This document shows positions 6,665 through 14,493 of a stretch of 29,287 nt of DNA, one piece after another. A program made the position numbers and the translations under genes. The DNA is from CAYXPG01 sp964564845 (GTDB lineage: Bacteria; Planctomycetota; Phycisphaerae; Sedimentisphaerales; Anaerobacaceae), in NCBI GenBank assembly GCA_964564845.1, contig CAZMCN010000008.1, forward strand, positions 1 to 29,287. The letters run 5' to 3'. Positions within the stretch are counted from its first letter, which is position 1. The number at the start of each line of letters is the position of its first letter. The notes beneath the pieces were generated by a model. It was not told where the DNA came from, did not search any database, and worked only from the letters and a program-made list of their open reading frames with translations.

Positions 6665-7309
6665 ATGGAAAAAACGTTGAGTTTGAAGGCTGGAATTCGG
6701 GAATATACCGGTACAAAATCGGCGGTGAAGCTGCGCGGGCAGGGTCGGCTGCCGGCGGTTGTGTACGGACATAAGGAAAAACCTGTGGCCGTTTCGCTTG
6801 ATGAACGTGCTTTGGTTGAGGGACTGCATCGCGGGCATCGGCTGATTGATGTGCAGATAGGGAAAAAGAACGAGAAGACGATAATCAAGGATTTGCAATA
6901 CGATGAGCTGGGTAAAGAGATTATTCATGTGGACCTGATGAGAGTTGATGTTACCGAGTTGATTAAGGTAACGGTTCCTATTGAACTTAAAGGGACGGCC
7001 CGGGGCGTGCCCGAGGGGGGTATTGTTGAGGGGCATGCCGACCATCTGGAGGTGGAATGTAAGGTGACGGATATTCCGGAGTCGATACTTGTTTCGGTCA
7101 AGGATGTGGGAGTGGGCGATTCGCTGCATGCAGGCGATATTGAGCTTCCGGAAGGAGTTAAATTGGTAAGTGATGGGTCGATGCTTCTTGTAACTTGTGG
7201 TCTTGTAGCGGCGGCCAAGAGTACAGAGGAGCTTGAGGAGGAGATGCCGGCTGCACCGGAAGTTATTGGTGAGGCCGAGGATGAAGCATCCGAAGAAAAG
7301 GCTGAATAG
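6665..7309 (+). CDS. rplY: 50S ribosomal protein L25, long (TL5/Ctc) form
   Basis: It binds 5S rRNA in the large subunit. The N-terminal L25 domain (about 1-95; LKAGIREYTGTKSAVKLRGQ, GRLPAVVYGH) is followed by the Ctc/TL5 C-terminal beta domain (about 98-190; VPIELKGTARGVPEGGIV, LEVECKVTDIPES). An acidic tail of about 25 residues closes the 214-residue protein. GAGGA at 6656-6660 serves as ribosome site; a second ATG at 6660 is in another frame. The position between prs and pth is the usual one in many bacteria. Confidence 0.95.
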   Translation: MEKTLSLKAGIREYTGTKSAVKLRGQGRLPAVVYGHKEKPVAVSLDERALVEGLHRGHRLIDVQIGKKNEKTIIKDLQYDELGKEIIHVDLMRVDVTELIKVTVPIELKGTARGVPEGGIVEGHADHLEVECKVTDIPESILVSVKDVGVGDSLHAGDIELPEGVKLVSDGSMLLVTCGLVAAAKSTEELEEEMPAAPEVIGEAEDEASEEKAE

Positions 7310-7350
7310 TGTGAACTCGAAAGTGTCTGGGCAGATATGAGACAGATACT

Positions 7351-7920
7351 ATGGCCGGGATAAAAATGGTCGTAGGCCTGGGTAATCCGGGCAGAAAATA
7401 TGTTAATACGCGGCATAATGCCGGTTTTAAGGTGATAGATTCGTTGGCTGAGGTGCTGGCAGTAAAGGTGAAGAAGAAGAAGTTCGGCGCCTTATTTGGC
7501 CGGGGCGAATTTGCAGATAACAAGTTAATATTGTTAAAGCCGATTGAGTTTATTAACTGCAGCGGTCAGGCGGTAGCGACTGCAGCGGGATATTACAGAA
7601 TAATGCTGTCGGATTTGCTTATCATAAGTGACGAGATGGCGTTGGAGCCGGGCAGGATTCGGATTAGGGCGAAGGGTTCGGCGGGCGGGCATAACGGCCT
7701 GGTGGATGTTTTGGAAAAGCTCGGCACTGAGGACATAAACCGGTTGCGCGTCGGTGTCGGGCGGAGCGAGCGGCAGGATGCGGTTGATTATGTGCTTGGT
7801 GAGCCGACGGCAGAAGAGAAACCGCTGCTTAATAAGGCGGTTGAGAAAGCGCGTGACGCCGTGCTTTGCTGGATTGAATACGGAATTGAAAGAGCGATGA
7901 ATGATTTTAATGAGCCGTAG
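7351..7920 (+). CDS. pth: Peptidyl-tRNA hydrolase
   Basis: It hydrolyses the ester bond of peptidyl-tRNAs released prematurely from ribosomes, recycling tRNA. Diagnostic residues are present: Asn12 in GLGNPG, catalytic His22 in NTRHNAGF, FINCSGQAV, the Asp in ISDEMALEPG, and GSAGGHNGL. The length of 189 residues is typical. ATG 7351 places GLGNPG at the usual distance from the N-terminus; no strong Shine-Dalgarno precedes it. It ends the glmU-prs-rplY-pth block. An 85-bp spacer separates it from rpsF. Confidence 0.95.
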   Translation: MAGIKMVVGLGNPGRKYVNTRHNAGFKVIDSLAEVLAVKVKKKKFGALFGRGEFADNKLILLKPIEFINCSGQAVATAAGYYRIMLSDLLIISDEMALEPGRIRIRAKGSAGGHNGLVDVLEKLGTEDINRLRVGVGRSERQDAVDYVLGEPTAEEKPLLNKAVEKARDAVLCWIEYGIERAMNDFNEP

Positions 7921-7926
7921 GTACAT

Positions 7927-7959
7927 AGCTGGTGACCGGTGATTGGTCATAGGTAAGCT
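7927..7959 (+). promoter_or_regulatory. Hairpin in the rpsF leader
   Basis: TGACC (7933-7937) and GGTCA (7945-7949) form a 5-bp stem with a 7-nt loop. The flanking AGCT copies at 7927-7930 and 7956-7959 can extend it. It lies about 50 nt before the S6 start. S6:S18 feedback on such leaders is known in other bacteria. This hairpin is not shown to match that motif. Confidence 0.25.
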
Positions 7960-8005
7960 GTGAATTAAAGAGAGATTGTTTAACATTTGACGGGAGGTAG
8001 TCAGC

Positions 8006-8608
8006 TTGGAAACTATTGTGAAGAAGCTTTACGAGGCGATGTTTCTTGTTGATTCGGCCCAGGCCGCATCGGATTGGGACGGGATTATAGGGGCCATTGA
8101 GACAATACTGAAGAGGGCAGAGGCGGAAATTGTCTCAATGAAAAAATGGGACGAGAGGCGGCTTGCGTACGAGATTAAGAAGAAGAGCCGCGGGACATAT
8201 ATTCTCTGTTATTTCAGGGCCGACGGCCAGAAGATATCTGCAATTGAAAGGGATGCTCAGCTATCGGAGCGGGTTATGCGGGTTTTGATATTGAGCGCTG
8301 AAGCGATGAGCCAGGAAGATGTTGATAAAGAAACACCTATTGAGCAGGCTGAAAATCGCCGGCGGCAGGTGCTAAAGGAAGCAGCCGGAAAAGACCGGAC
8401 AGAGCAGGCAGCTGTTCGAGAGGTCCAGCGAGAGAAGATTGCCAAAGATGCCGAAGCGGAGAAGACAGCTGTCGAGGCATCAAAAGAAGACAAGGACCTT
8501 GAGAAAGAAGCAAGAGTTGTGGTGGAAGATTCGGAGAAAATTAAACGGCCTGGCCCGGTTAAGTCAGAGCAAGGAAGCGGAGCGTCTGGTGAACAGGACA
8601 AATTGTAG
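8006..8608 (+). CDS. rpsF: 30S ribosomal protein S6 with long charged C-terminal extension
   Basis: S6 sits on the 30S platform together with S18. Residues 6-98 carry the S6 fold (KLYEAMFLVDS, MKKWDERRLAYEIKKKSRGTY, YILCYFRADG, LSERVMRVLIL). From about residue 105 to 200 the protein continues as a Glu/Lys/Ala-rich, probably disordered or helical tail, unusually long compared with the roughly 95-130 residues of most S6 proteins. The start is TTG at 8006, chosen because GGAGG (7993-7997) is 8 nt upstream; a GTG at 8018 would cut off the first strand. It is the first gene of the rpsF-ssb-rpsR-rplI-dnaB block. Confidence 0.94.
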   Translation: METIVKKLYEAMFLVDSAQAASDWDGIIGAIETILKRAEAEIVSMKKWDERRLAYEIKKKSRGTYILCYFRADGQKISAIERDAQLSERVMRVLILSAEAMSQEDVDKETPIEQAENRRRQVLKEAAGKDRTEQAAVREVQREKIAKDAEAEKTAVEASKEDKDLEKEARVVVEDSEKIKRPGPVKSEQGSGASGEQDKL

Positions 8609-8667
8609 GTTAAAGTTTTTGATGTTGAGTTTTAAGTTCTTTAGAAAGTAAGGATGGGAGTTTCAGG

Positions 8668-9099
8668 ATGGCTAGTTATAATAAAGTTTTGCTGATGGGT
8701 AATCTTACACGTGACCCGCAATTAACGTACCTGCCCAGCCAGACGGCGGTGGTTGATTTTGGTTTGGCGGTGAACCGCAGATGGACGGGACGGGACGGCG
8801 GTCAACGGGAAGAGACCTGTTTTGTGGATTGCCGGGCGTTCGGTCGTTTGGCTGAGAATATAAATAAGTATATGAGCAAAGGCAGAGCACTGTTTGTCGA
8901 AGGCAGACTGACCTTCGATACCTGGACGGCCCAGGACGGCACAAATCGCAGTAAGCACCGAGTTACAGTTGAGAATTTTCAGTTTTTGCCCAAGTCGGCG
9001 GGGGGACAGGGCGTACGGCAGGCTGAGCAGAGTCCGGCTGCTGGAGAGGCAGAAGACCAGGCGGATGTTGGCGACGGAGGTGATGATATACCGTTTTGA
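8668..9099 (+). CDS. ssb: Single-stranded DNA-binding protein
   Basis: It coats single-stranded DNA in replication and repair and recruits partners through its tail. An OB fold occupies about residues 1-108 (YNKVLLMGNLTRDPQLTYLP, FVDCRAFGRLAENINKYMSKG, ALFVEGRLTFDTW, VENFQFLP). A Gly/Gln/Asp-rich linker leads to the acidic tip DDIPF, the canonical interaction motif. The length of 143 residues is typical. Its place between rpsF and rpsR is the classical arrangement. Confidence 0.96.
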   Translation: MASYNKVLLMGNLTRDPQLTYLPSQTAVVDFGLAVNRRWTGRDGGQREETCFVDCRAFGRLAENINKYMSKGRALFVEGRLTFDTWTAQDGTNRSKHRVTVENFQFLPKSAGGQGVRQAEQSPAAGEAEDQADVGDGGDDIPF

Positions 9100-9177
9100 T
9101 GGTCGGTGCACGAGCCTGCCCCAGGCCCGAAGTCCCGATGACCAAGTGTAAGATTTGAAAGGTAAGTGTTGAAAACA

Positions 9178-9423
9178 ATGGATAGAAACAGAAGAAAAAC
9201 TAGCACACGAGCGGGTACTCGTGAGCAGACGCAATGCCGTTTTTGCAGAAGAGGTGAGAAATACGTTGACTACAAAGACATTGATACTCTTGAGAGACTT
9301 TTGACCAATCGCGGCAAGATATACTCCCGCAAGCGCAGCGGCAACTGCGCCGGCTGCCAGAGGAAAGTAAAGACGGCAATTAAACGAGCCAGATATATGG
9401 GGCTGTTGCCGTTTACCACATGA
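9178..9423 (+). CDS. rpsR: 30S ribosomal protein S18
   Basis: S18 pairs with S6 on the 30S platform. Recognisable parts are CRFCRRGEKYVDYKDIDTLE, RLLTNRGKIYSRKRSGNCAG and CQRKVKTAIKRARYMGLLPF. Four cysteines (two as CRFC, two as CAGC) suggest a zinc-binding S18 form. ATG 9178 gives 81 residues. In-frame GTG 9166 and TTG 9169 are possible, and TTG 9169 lies 6 nt after AAAGG (9158-9162), so the true start may be a few codons earlier. Confidence 0.95.
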   Translation: MDRNRRKTSTRAGTREQTQCRFCRRGEKYVDYKDIDTLERLLTNRGKIYSRKRSGNCAGCQRKVKTAIKRARYMGLLPFTT

Positions 9424-9478
9424 GTCGGCAGTTGGTCTCTGGTGAGTTTTACAGTGTGAGTAAGGAAAGGGATTAGGT

Positions 9479-9961
9479 ATGAAAGTTTTGCTTGTTAATG
9501 ACGTTGATAGATTGGGCTGGCTGGGCGAGGTGGTAGAGGTGGCCACGGGGTATGCGCGGAACTATCTTCTGCCGCAGGGTCTGGCGAAGGTACCGACCGA
9601 GGCCAATATAAAGGCATTGGCAGAGGAGAAGAGGCGTCGTGCCGAGCAGCGGCTTGCTGATAGGCGGCGGCTTGAGGCGGCGGCGGCAGCGGTCGATGGG
9701 GCTGAGGCCGTTATAGCGGCAAAAGCGAATGAGCTGGGGCATCTTTTTGGCTCGGTTACGGCCGGACAAATAGCGGCTAATCTTAGACAGCAGCAATTTG
9801 AGGTGGCTGATGAGGTAGTGCAGCTCGGGGAGCATATTAAGCGGGTTGGTACGCATACGGTTGAATTGAGGTTTGCTGATGATTTGACTGCTACAGTAAA
9901 TGTTATTGTGGTTGCCGAGAAAAAAGAAGAAGATACTGAATCGGCCGAGGGGGCCAGTTAA
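9479..9961 (+). CDS. rplI: 50S ribosomal protein L9
   Basis: L9 binds 23S rRNA and helps keep the reading frame. The N-terminal signature MKVLLVNDVDRLGWLGEVVE with GYARNYLLPQGLA (residues 1-40) is followed by the long connecting helix rich in Ala/Glu/Arg (about 41-78) and a C-terminal domain (HLFGSVTAGQIA, LGEHIKRVGTHTVELR). It ends in an acidic tail, 160 residues in all. AAGGAAAGGGA upstream supports ATG 9479. dnaB starts 16 bp later. Confidence 0.95.
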   Translation: MKVLLVNDVDRLGWLGEVVEVATGYARNYLLPQGLAKVPTEANIKALAEEKRRRAEQRLADRRRLEAAAAAVDGAEAVIAAKANELGHLFGSVTAGQIAANLRQQQFEVADEVVQLGEHIKRVGTHTVELRFADDLTATVNVIVVAEKKEEDTESAEGAS

Positions 9962-9976
9962 GGAAAGGGATTTGCA

Positions 9977-11401
9977 ATGGCCAGGGCGGTGAATAATGAA
10001 GCGATGGGGACGGCGGTGAACGGTGCGGTTCAGCCGCGGAGTAGTGTATATGCAGGCCGCAGCATGCCGGAGTCGTTAGCGGCCGAAGCGGCGGTGTTAG
10101 GGTCGATGATAATTGACCCTGCGTGCATCAGCGAGGTTGTCGAGCAGCTAAAGACGGAGGCCTTTTACCGTATAGAGAACCAATATATATTTGATGCCAT
10201 AGTTTCTCTTTACGAGAAGAACAAAGGCGAGGGGCTGGATGCGGTGCTGCTTCGTGATGAGCTTGAGAAGCGCAGGCAGCTCGAAACTCTCGGCGGTGTT
10301 GAATATATCGCCAGGGTTATGGACTCGGTACCTTCGTCGGCGAACGTGATGTATTATGCCGGAATTGTCAAAGACAAGCAGCTTCTGCGTGAGCTTATCG
10401 CGGTGGCGAGCGAAATTTTAGAGATGGGCTACGAAGAGACGGGTGAGCCGGGCACGAAACTTGACGAGGCCGAACAAAAGATATTTGCCGTAACCGACAA
10501 GAAGATAAGCGGAGCGGCAGTTGTGTTGAAGGATTTGGTTGTTAGCGCTTTTGAGCTTATCGAAAAGCGCAAGGGGAGCCATGTTACCGGTCTGGCGACT
10601 GGTTATTATGAGCTTGATGATTTGACGTGCGGGCTGCAGAACGGGGAGATGATAATTATTGCCGGTCGGCCGAGTATGGGAAAAACGTCTTTGGCGTTGA
10701 ATATTGCCGAGCATATCGGCCTGGTAGAGGAATTGCCGGTTGCGATATTTTCATTGGAGATGGGCAGGCAGCAATTGGCGGAGAGGTTTTTATGCAGCAG
10801 CAGCCGGATTGACGCTCAGAAGGTCAGAAAGGGTATGCTTGATACCGAGCATTATCAGCAACTGGTAGAGACGTGCGGGGTGCTCTCTGAGGCGCCGGTT
10901 TATGTGGATGATACGGCGGGGCTGACGCCGCTTGGACTTCGCGCCAAGGCCAGAAGGCTAAAGAGCCAGCGTGATATAAAATGTTTGATTGTTGATTATC
11001 TGCAGTTGATGCATTTGGGTGTGGGCAGGGTTGAATCGCGACAGCAGGAAATCAGTACAATCTCCAGATATATCAAAGCGCTGGCGAGGGAGTTGAACAT
11101 TCCTGTGGTGGTTTTGAGCCAGTTGAATCGTGCTCCGGAGGGCAGAGAAGGTCACAGGCCGAGAATGAGCGATTTGCGTGAGAGCGGCAGTATCGAGCAG
11201 GACGCCGACGTTGTGATGCTGCTGCACCGTGAGGATTACTATCATCGCGGCGAGAAGGACTACGAGCCGAATAATCAGGTGGATTTGATAATAGCCAAGC
11301 AGCGCAACGGCCCGACAGGCAGTATAAACCTTGTCTTCAGGGAGAGAATTACACGGTTTGAAAACGCCTCTTACGCAAGAGAGCAGGAGGTGCCATTTTA
11401 G
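9977..11401 (+). CDS. dnaB: Replicative DNA helicase DnaB
   Basis: This hexameric ATP-dependent 5'-3' helicase works at the replication fork. The N-terminal DnaB domain spans about residues 28-135 (SLAAEAAVLGSMIIDP) and the RecA-like C-terminal domain about 200-465. Walker A is GRPSMGKTS (230-238), Walker B LIVDYLQL (337-344), followed by VVLSQLNR and MSDLRESGSIEQDADVVMLL. No intein interrupts it. The length of 474 residues is typical. GGAAAGGGA precedes ATG 9977. It follows rplI directly, as in many bacteria. Confidence 0.97.
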   Translation: MARAVNNEAMGTAVNGAVQPRSSVYAGRSMPESLAAEAAVLGSMIIDPACISEVVEQLKTEAFYRIENQYIFDAIVSLYEKNKGEGLDAVLLRDELEKRRQLETLGGVEYIARVMDSVPSSANVMYYAGIVKDKQLLRELIAVASEILEMGYEETGEPGTKLDEAEQKIFAVTDKKISGAAVVLKDLVVSAFELIEKRKGSHVTGLATGYYELDDLTCGLQNGEMIIIAGRPSMGKTSLALNIAEHIGLVEELPVAIFSLEMGRQQLAERFLCSSSRIDAQKVRKGMLDTEHYQQLVETCGVLSEAPVYVDDTAGLTPLGLRAKARRLKSQRDIKCLIVDYLQLMHLGVGRVESRQQEISTISRYIKALARELNIPVVVLSQLNRAPEGREGHRPRMSDLRESGSIEQDADVVMLLHREDYYHRGEKDYEPNNQVDLIIAKQRNGPTGSINLVFRERITRFENASYAREQEVPF

Positions 11402-11403
11402 TT

Positions 11404-11424
11404 CCTCACTGCCCTGGTGTGAGG
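11404..11424 (+). other. Intercistronic stem-loop between dnaB and bamA
   Basis: CCTCAC (11404-11409) pairs with GTGAGG (11419-11424) around a 9-nt loop, just after the dnaB stop. No T-run follows, so it is more likely a processing or stability element than a terminator. Confidence 0.3.
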
Positions 11425-11468
11425 CAATTGTAGATATGGAGTATTAAAATTTTAATGGGGCAAACGAT

Positions 11469-13799
11469 ATGAAGAAGAGGTGTTTTTTGTGTGTAGTTTG
11501 TGCGGTGTATTGCCTGTTGGCATTGGCGCCGGTTTGCGTCGTTTGGGCTGCGGGCCAATACGAGATAGACAGTATCAAGACAACCGGTAACCGCACGATA
11601 GCCGCCGGCAGGATATTGAGCGTGGTTCGCAGCAGAGTCGGTCAGTTATTTGATGAGAGAGTTGCGGCCGAAGATGCAAAACGCATCGCCGAGTTGGCCG
11701 GCGTGGAATATTGCTATTATAACACAAAAATCGTTGATGACAGAATCCAATTGATATTTGTCGTTGTCGAGCGGAACCTCGTCAGGTCGATCGGCTTTTT
11801 CGGCAACCGCAGTTATAAAGGCAAGAAGCTGGAAAAGAAACTGGACCTGAAGATAGGCGATTATCTTGCCCCTGCTCTGGCTGAGGCGGGCAGAAAAGTA
11901 CTGAATGATTTTTATCTGGAAAACGGCTATGCTTTTGCCAGGGTGGCTCTTGAGAAGGAGAAGTTATCATACGGGGCGTTGGTTTATAAAATCGATGAAG
12001 GTCCGAGAGTGATGATAGATTCGGTAGAGTTCCGCGGCAATAATTCCATCAAGACAGGGCCGCTTAGGAACGCTGTAAAGAGCAGTGAGAAAAAGCACTT
12101 TTTTTGGCCGAGATGTTACACCGAAGAGGTGCTGGAGGCTGACCTGGTAAAGCTGCGAAAGATATATCAGAAGAAGGGTTTTCTCGATGCCGACATAACA
12201 GCGAGACGGCAGTTCAATGAGGACAAGAGCAAAATCCGGATTACTTTTGCAATTATTGAAGGAGCGGTTTATACCGTTGAGAACATTTTTCTTACGGGAA
12301 ACGAATACTTCGACGTTACGAAGCTGGTGGGGATGTTGAGGCTTCAGGCCGGTCAGGTCTATAATGAGGCCAGGTGCAAATCGGACGTGAAACGGCTGCT
12401 TAAGCTTTACCGCGAAACAGGTTTTATTGACGCCAGGGTGGAGCAGAAGCGCAAGTTCGTTTCGAAAGACAAAGTAGATGTTGAATTTGCGATAACCCAG
12501 GGGGAGCGTTTTAGAATTGGGGGGATTAACATTACCGGCAACGAACAAACACATGACAAGGTAATTCGGCGTGTGCTTGACGAATATGATTTTCTGCCCG
12601 GGCAATGGTACAATGCCGATATGGCGCGCGGTGACGGCACCGGCGAGCTGGAGAAAATGGTAAGGCAGATGGCATTAACCGAGTCGGCGACCATTACGCC
12701 GACAGGTGAGCTGGCCGGCCAGAGGGATGCGCAGGTGAGTGTTATTGAGGGCCAGACCGGCTCGATAATGTTAGGCGGTGCGGTTGCCAGTGACAGTGGT
12801 CTTATAGGTCAGCTTGTTTTTGACCAGAGGAATTTCGACATTACGGATTGGCCTGAGAGCTTTGGGGAGTTTATTACCGGCCAGGCGTTCAAGGGAGCCG
12901 GCCAAAGTCTTAGGATAGCGCTGCAGCCTGGTACGATAGTCAGCGAGTATTTGGTTAGTTTTACCGAGCCATATTTTATGGATAAGCCGATTTCGCTGGA
13001 CGTGGTCGCCTCAAGCTGGGAAAGAGAGAGAGAAAGTTACAACGAGGAGAGATTAAAAGGGTATGTAGGTTTTGAGAAGCGGTATAAGAACCGCTGGCGG
13101 CACAATATAGGCTTTCGGGCTGAAAACGTCGATGTTACCAGTATCGATGCCGGGGCGCCGACGGAAATCACATCTGTCAAGGGTGAGAATGCCCTTATGG
13201 GAATAAGGCTTGGTGTCGGCAGGGACCTTACCGATAACAGGTTTACACCGGGCAGTGGTGACGTTTTTAGTGCCAGTTACGAGCAGGTTACAGGTGACCA
13301 TACTTTTGGGATATTGAGGGGCAGTTACGGCAGGTACACGACACTTTATGAGGATTTAGCCGAGCGCAAGACCGTTCTGGCGACCAGGTTGTTTGCGGCG
13401 ACGGTGCTGGGCGGCGATGCGCCGCCGTTCGAGAAGTTTTATGCCGGCGGCACGGGCCTTTACGGCATCAGGGGTTTTGATTATCGCGGGGTGAGTACGA
13501 GAGGCAGAAATACCATCACCGGTAAAATCGACGACCCGATAGGCAGTGACTGGGTATTTCTGGCCAATGCCGAGGTTACGGTTCCATTGGTGGGTGAGAG
13601 CCTTGCGGGGTTGTTTTTTGTTGACAGCGGGATGATTGATTCAGGCGGCTTACGCGCCGCCGCCGGTGTGGGTGTTCAGATAATGATTCCTCAGTGGTTC
13701 GGGCCGGTGCCGATGAGATTCGAAATTGCCGCACCGTTTATGAAAGAAGGTGATGATGAAGTGCGGGTTTTCAGTTTCTCTGTAGGAAGACTGTTTTAA
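11469..13799 (+). CDS. bamA: Outer-membrane protein assembly factor BamA
   Basis: BamA inserts beta-barrel proteins into the outer membrane. A signal peptide covers about residues 1-28 (MKKRCFLCVVCAV to VWAAG). Five POTRA-like units follow, their strands ending in a Gly-Asn pair (KTTGN 38, FFGN 110, FRGN 188, LTGN 275, ITGN 355). The Omp85 barrel occupies about 431-776, with the conserved loop motif GIRGF at 666-670 and a terminal aromatic (GRLF). The 776 residues fit the family. Its position before skp and the lpx genes mirrors the bamA-skp-lpxD order of many Gram-negative bacteria. This is strong evidence that the organism has a true outer membrane. Confidence 0.95.
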   Translation: MKKRCFLCVVCAVYCLLALAPVCVVWAAGQYEIDSIKTTGNRTIAAGRILSVVRSRVGQLFDERVAAEDAKRIAELAGVEYCYYNTKIVDDRIQLIFVVVERNLVRSIGFFGNRSYKGKKLEKKLDLKIGDYLAPALAEAGRKVLNDFYLENGYAFARVALEKEKLSYGALVYKIDEGPRVMIDSVEFRGNNSIKTGPLRNAVKSSEKKHFFWPRCYTEEVLEADLVKLRKIYQKKGFLDADITARRQFNEDKSKIRITFAIIEGAVYTVENIFLTGNEYFDVTKLVGMLRLQAGQVYNEARCKSDVKRLLKLYRETGFIDARVEQKRKFVSKDKVDVEFAITQGERFRIGGINITGNEQTHDKVIRRVLDEYDFLPGQWYNADMARGDGTGELEKMVRQMALTESATITPTGELAGQRDAQVSVIEGQTGSIMLGGAVASDSGLIGQLVFDQRNFDITDWPESFGEFITGQAFKGAGQSLRIALQPGTIVSEYLVSFTEPYFMDKPISLDVVASSWERERESYNEERLKGYVGFEKRYKNRWRHNIGFRAENVDVTSIDAGAPTEITSVKGENALMGIRLGVGRDLTDNRFTPGSGDVFSASYEQVTGDHTFGILRGSYGRYTTLYEDLAERKTVLATRLFAATVLGGDAPPFEKFYAGGTGLYGIRGFDYRGVSTRGRNTITGKIDDPIGSDWVFLANAEVTVPLVGESLAGLFFVDSGMIDSGGLRAAAGVGVQIMIPQWFGPVPMRFEIAAPFMKEGDDEVRVFSFSVGRLF

Positions 13800-13877
13800 G
13801 GAGCTGATAGTGTATAGGCATAACGAAAAGCTAAACGCAATAGAATGTTCTGTAAGGTGAATAAGGAAAGGGAAATT

Positions 13878-14474
13878 ATGAAGATTAAAGCAGCAGTTTT
13901 GATTTGTTTGATGGCAGTGGTTGTTTTTTTGGTGGGCGGAGGAATTAAGCTGGCGGCGGCGGCAGCGAAGTCTGAGAAGGGTGGATTGGAAATCGGGGTT
14001 GTCAGCATTGAGAAAGTCATCAGGAACTGCCAAAGAAGTGCAAATTACCGGGAAGAAGCCGTAGCCAGCAGAGATATGAAGGAGGCGGAATTGAACAAGC
14101 TTATGAAGGAAGTTGAGGCCGAAGAAGCAGGGCTAAAGACGCTGAAGCCGGAGAGCCCTGACCGGATGGCACGGACGAAAGAGCTTTTTGAGAAGCGGGC
14201 CAGTATCCAGGCGCGACAAAAGTTTTATGAGCAGGAGTTAATGTTAAAAGAGCAGCGGATGATAGAGGGCCTCTATAAAGATATTTTGCGTATAGTCGGT
14301 GAGATTTCCGAGCAAAAGGGTCTGGCCTTTGTTTTTGAGAGGAGTGAGCCGGAGCTTCCGGCGGTAAATCTTAACGAGCTTTCGATGATTATTAAGACCG
14401 GCAAGGTTCTCTACAGCGGCGGCGGCGTGGACATCAGCGACGAGGTAATAGCGAGGCTGGATGCGGAAAAATAG
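13878..14474 (+). CDS. skp: Skp/OmpH family periplasmic chaperone
   Basis: Skp holds unfolded outer-membrane proteins in the periplasm on their way to BamA. A signal peptide (about 1-30, ending in LAAAAA) precedes the short strand IGVVSIEKVIRNC and a long charged helical hairpin (about 55-145, many Glu/Lys/Arg), as expected for the tentacle-like chaperone. The length is 198 residues. ATG 13878 was chosen over an upstream frame opening at 13845 because AAGGAAAGGGA (13863-13873) lies just before it and a signal peptide follows at once. It lies between bamA and lpxD. Confidence 0.88.
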   Translation: MKIKAAVLICLMAVVVFLVGGGIKLAAAAAKSEKGGLEIGVVSIEKVIRNCQRSANYREEAVASRDMKEAELNKLMKEVEAEEAGLKTLKPESPDRMARTKELFEKRASIQARQKFYEQELMLKEQRMIEGLYKDILRIVGEISEQKGLAFVFERSEPELPAVNLNELSMIIKTGKVLYSGGGVDISDEVIARLDAEK

Positions 14475-14493
14475 TTTTTAGTTTTGGGTTCAG

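Noticed and set aside
8722..9546. A 274-codon antisense frame across ssb, rpsR and rplI
   Set aside because: It lies opposite three confidently identified genes and resembles no protein.
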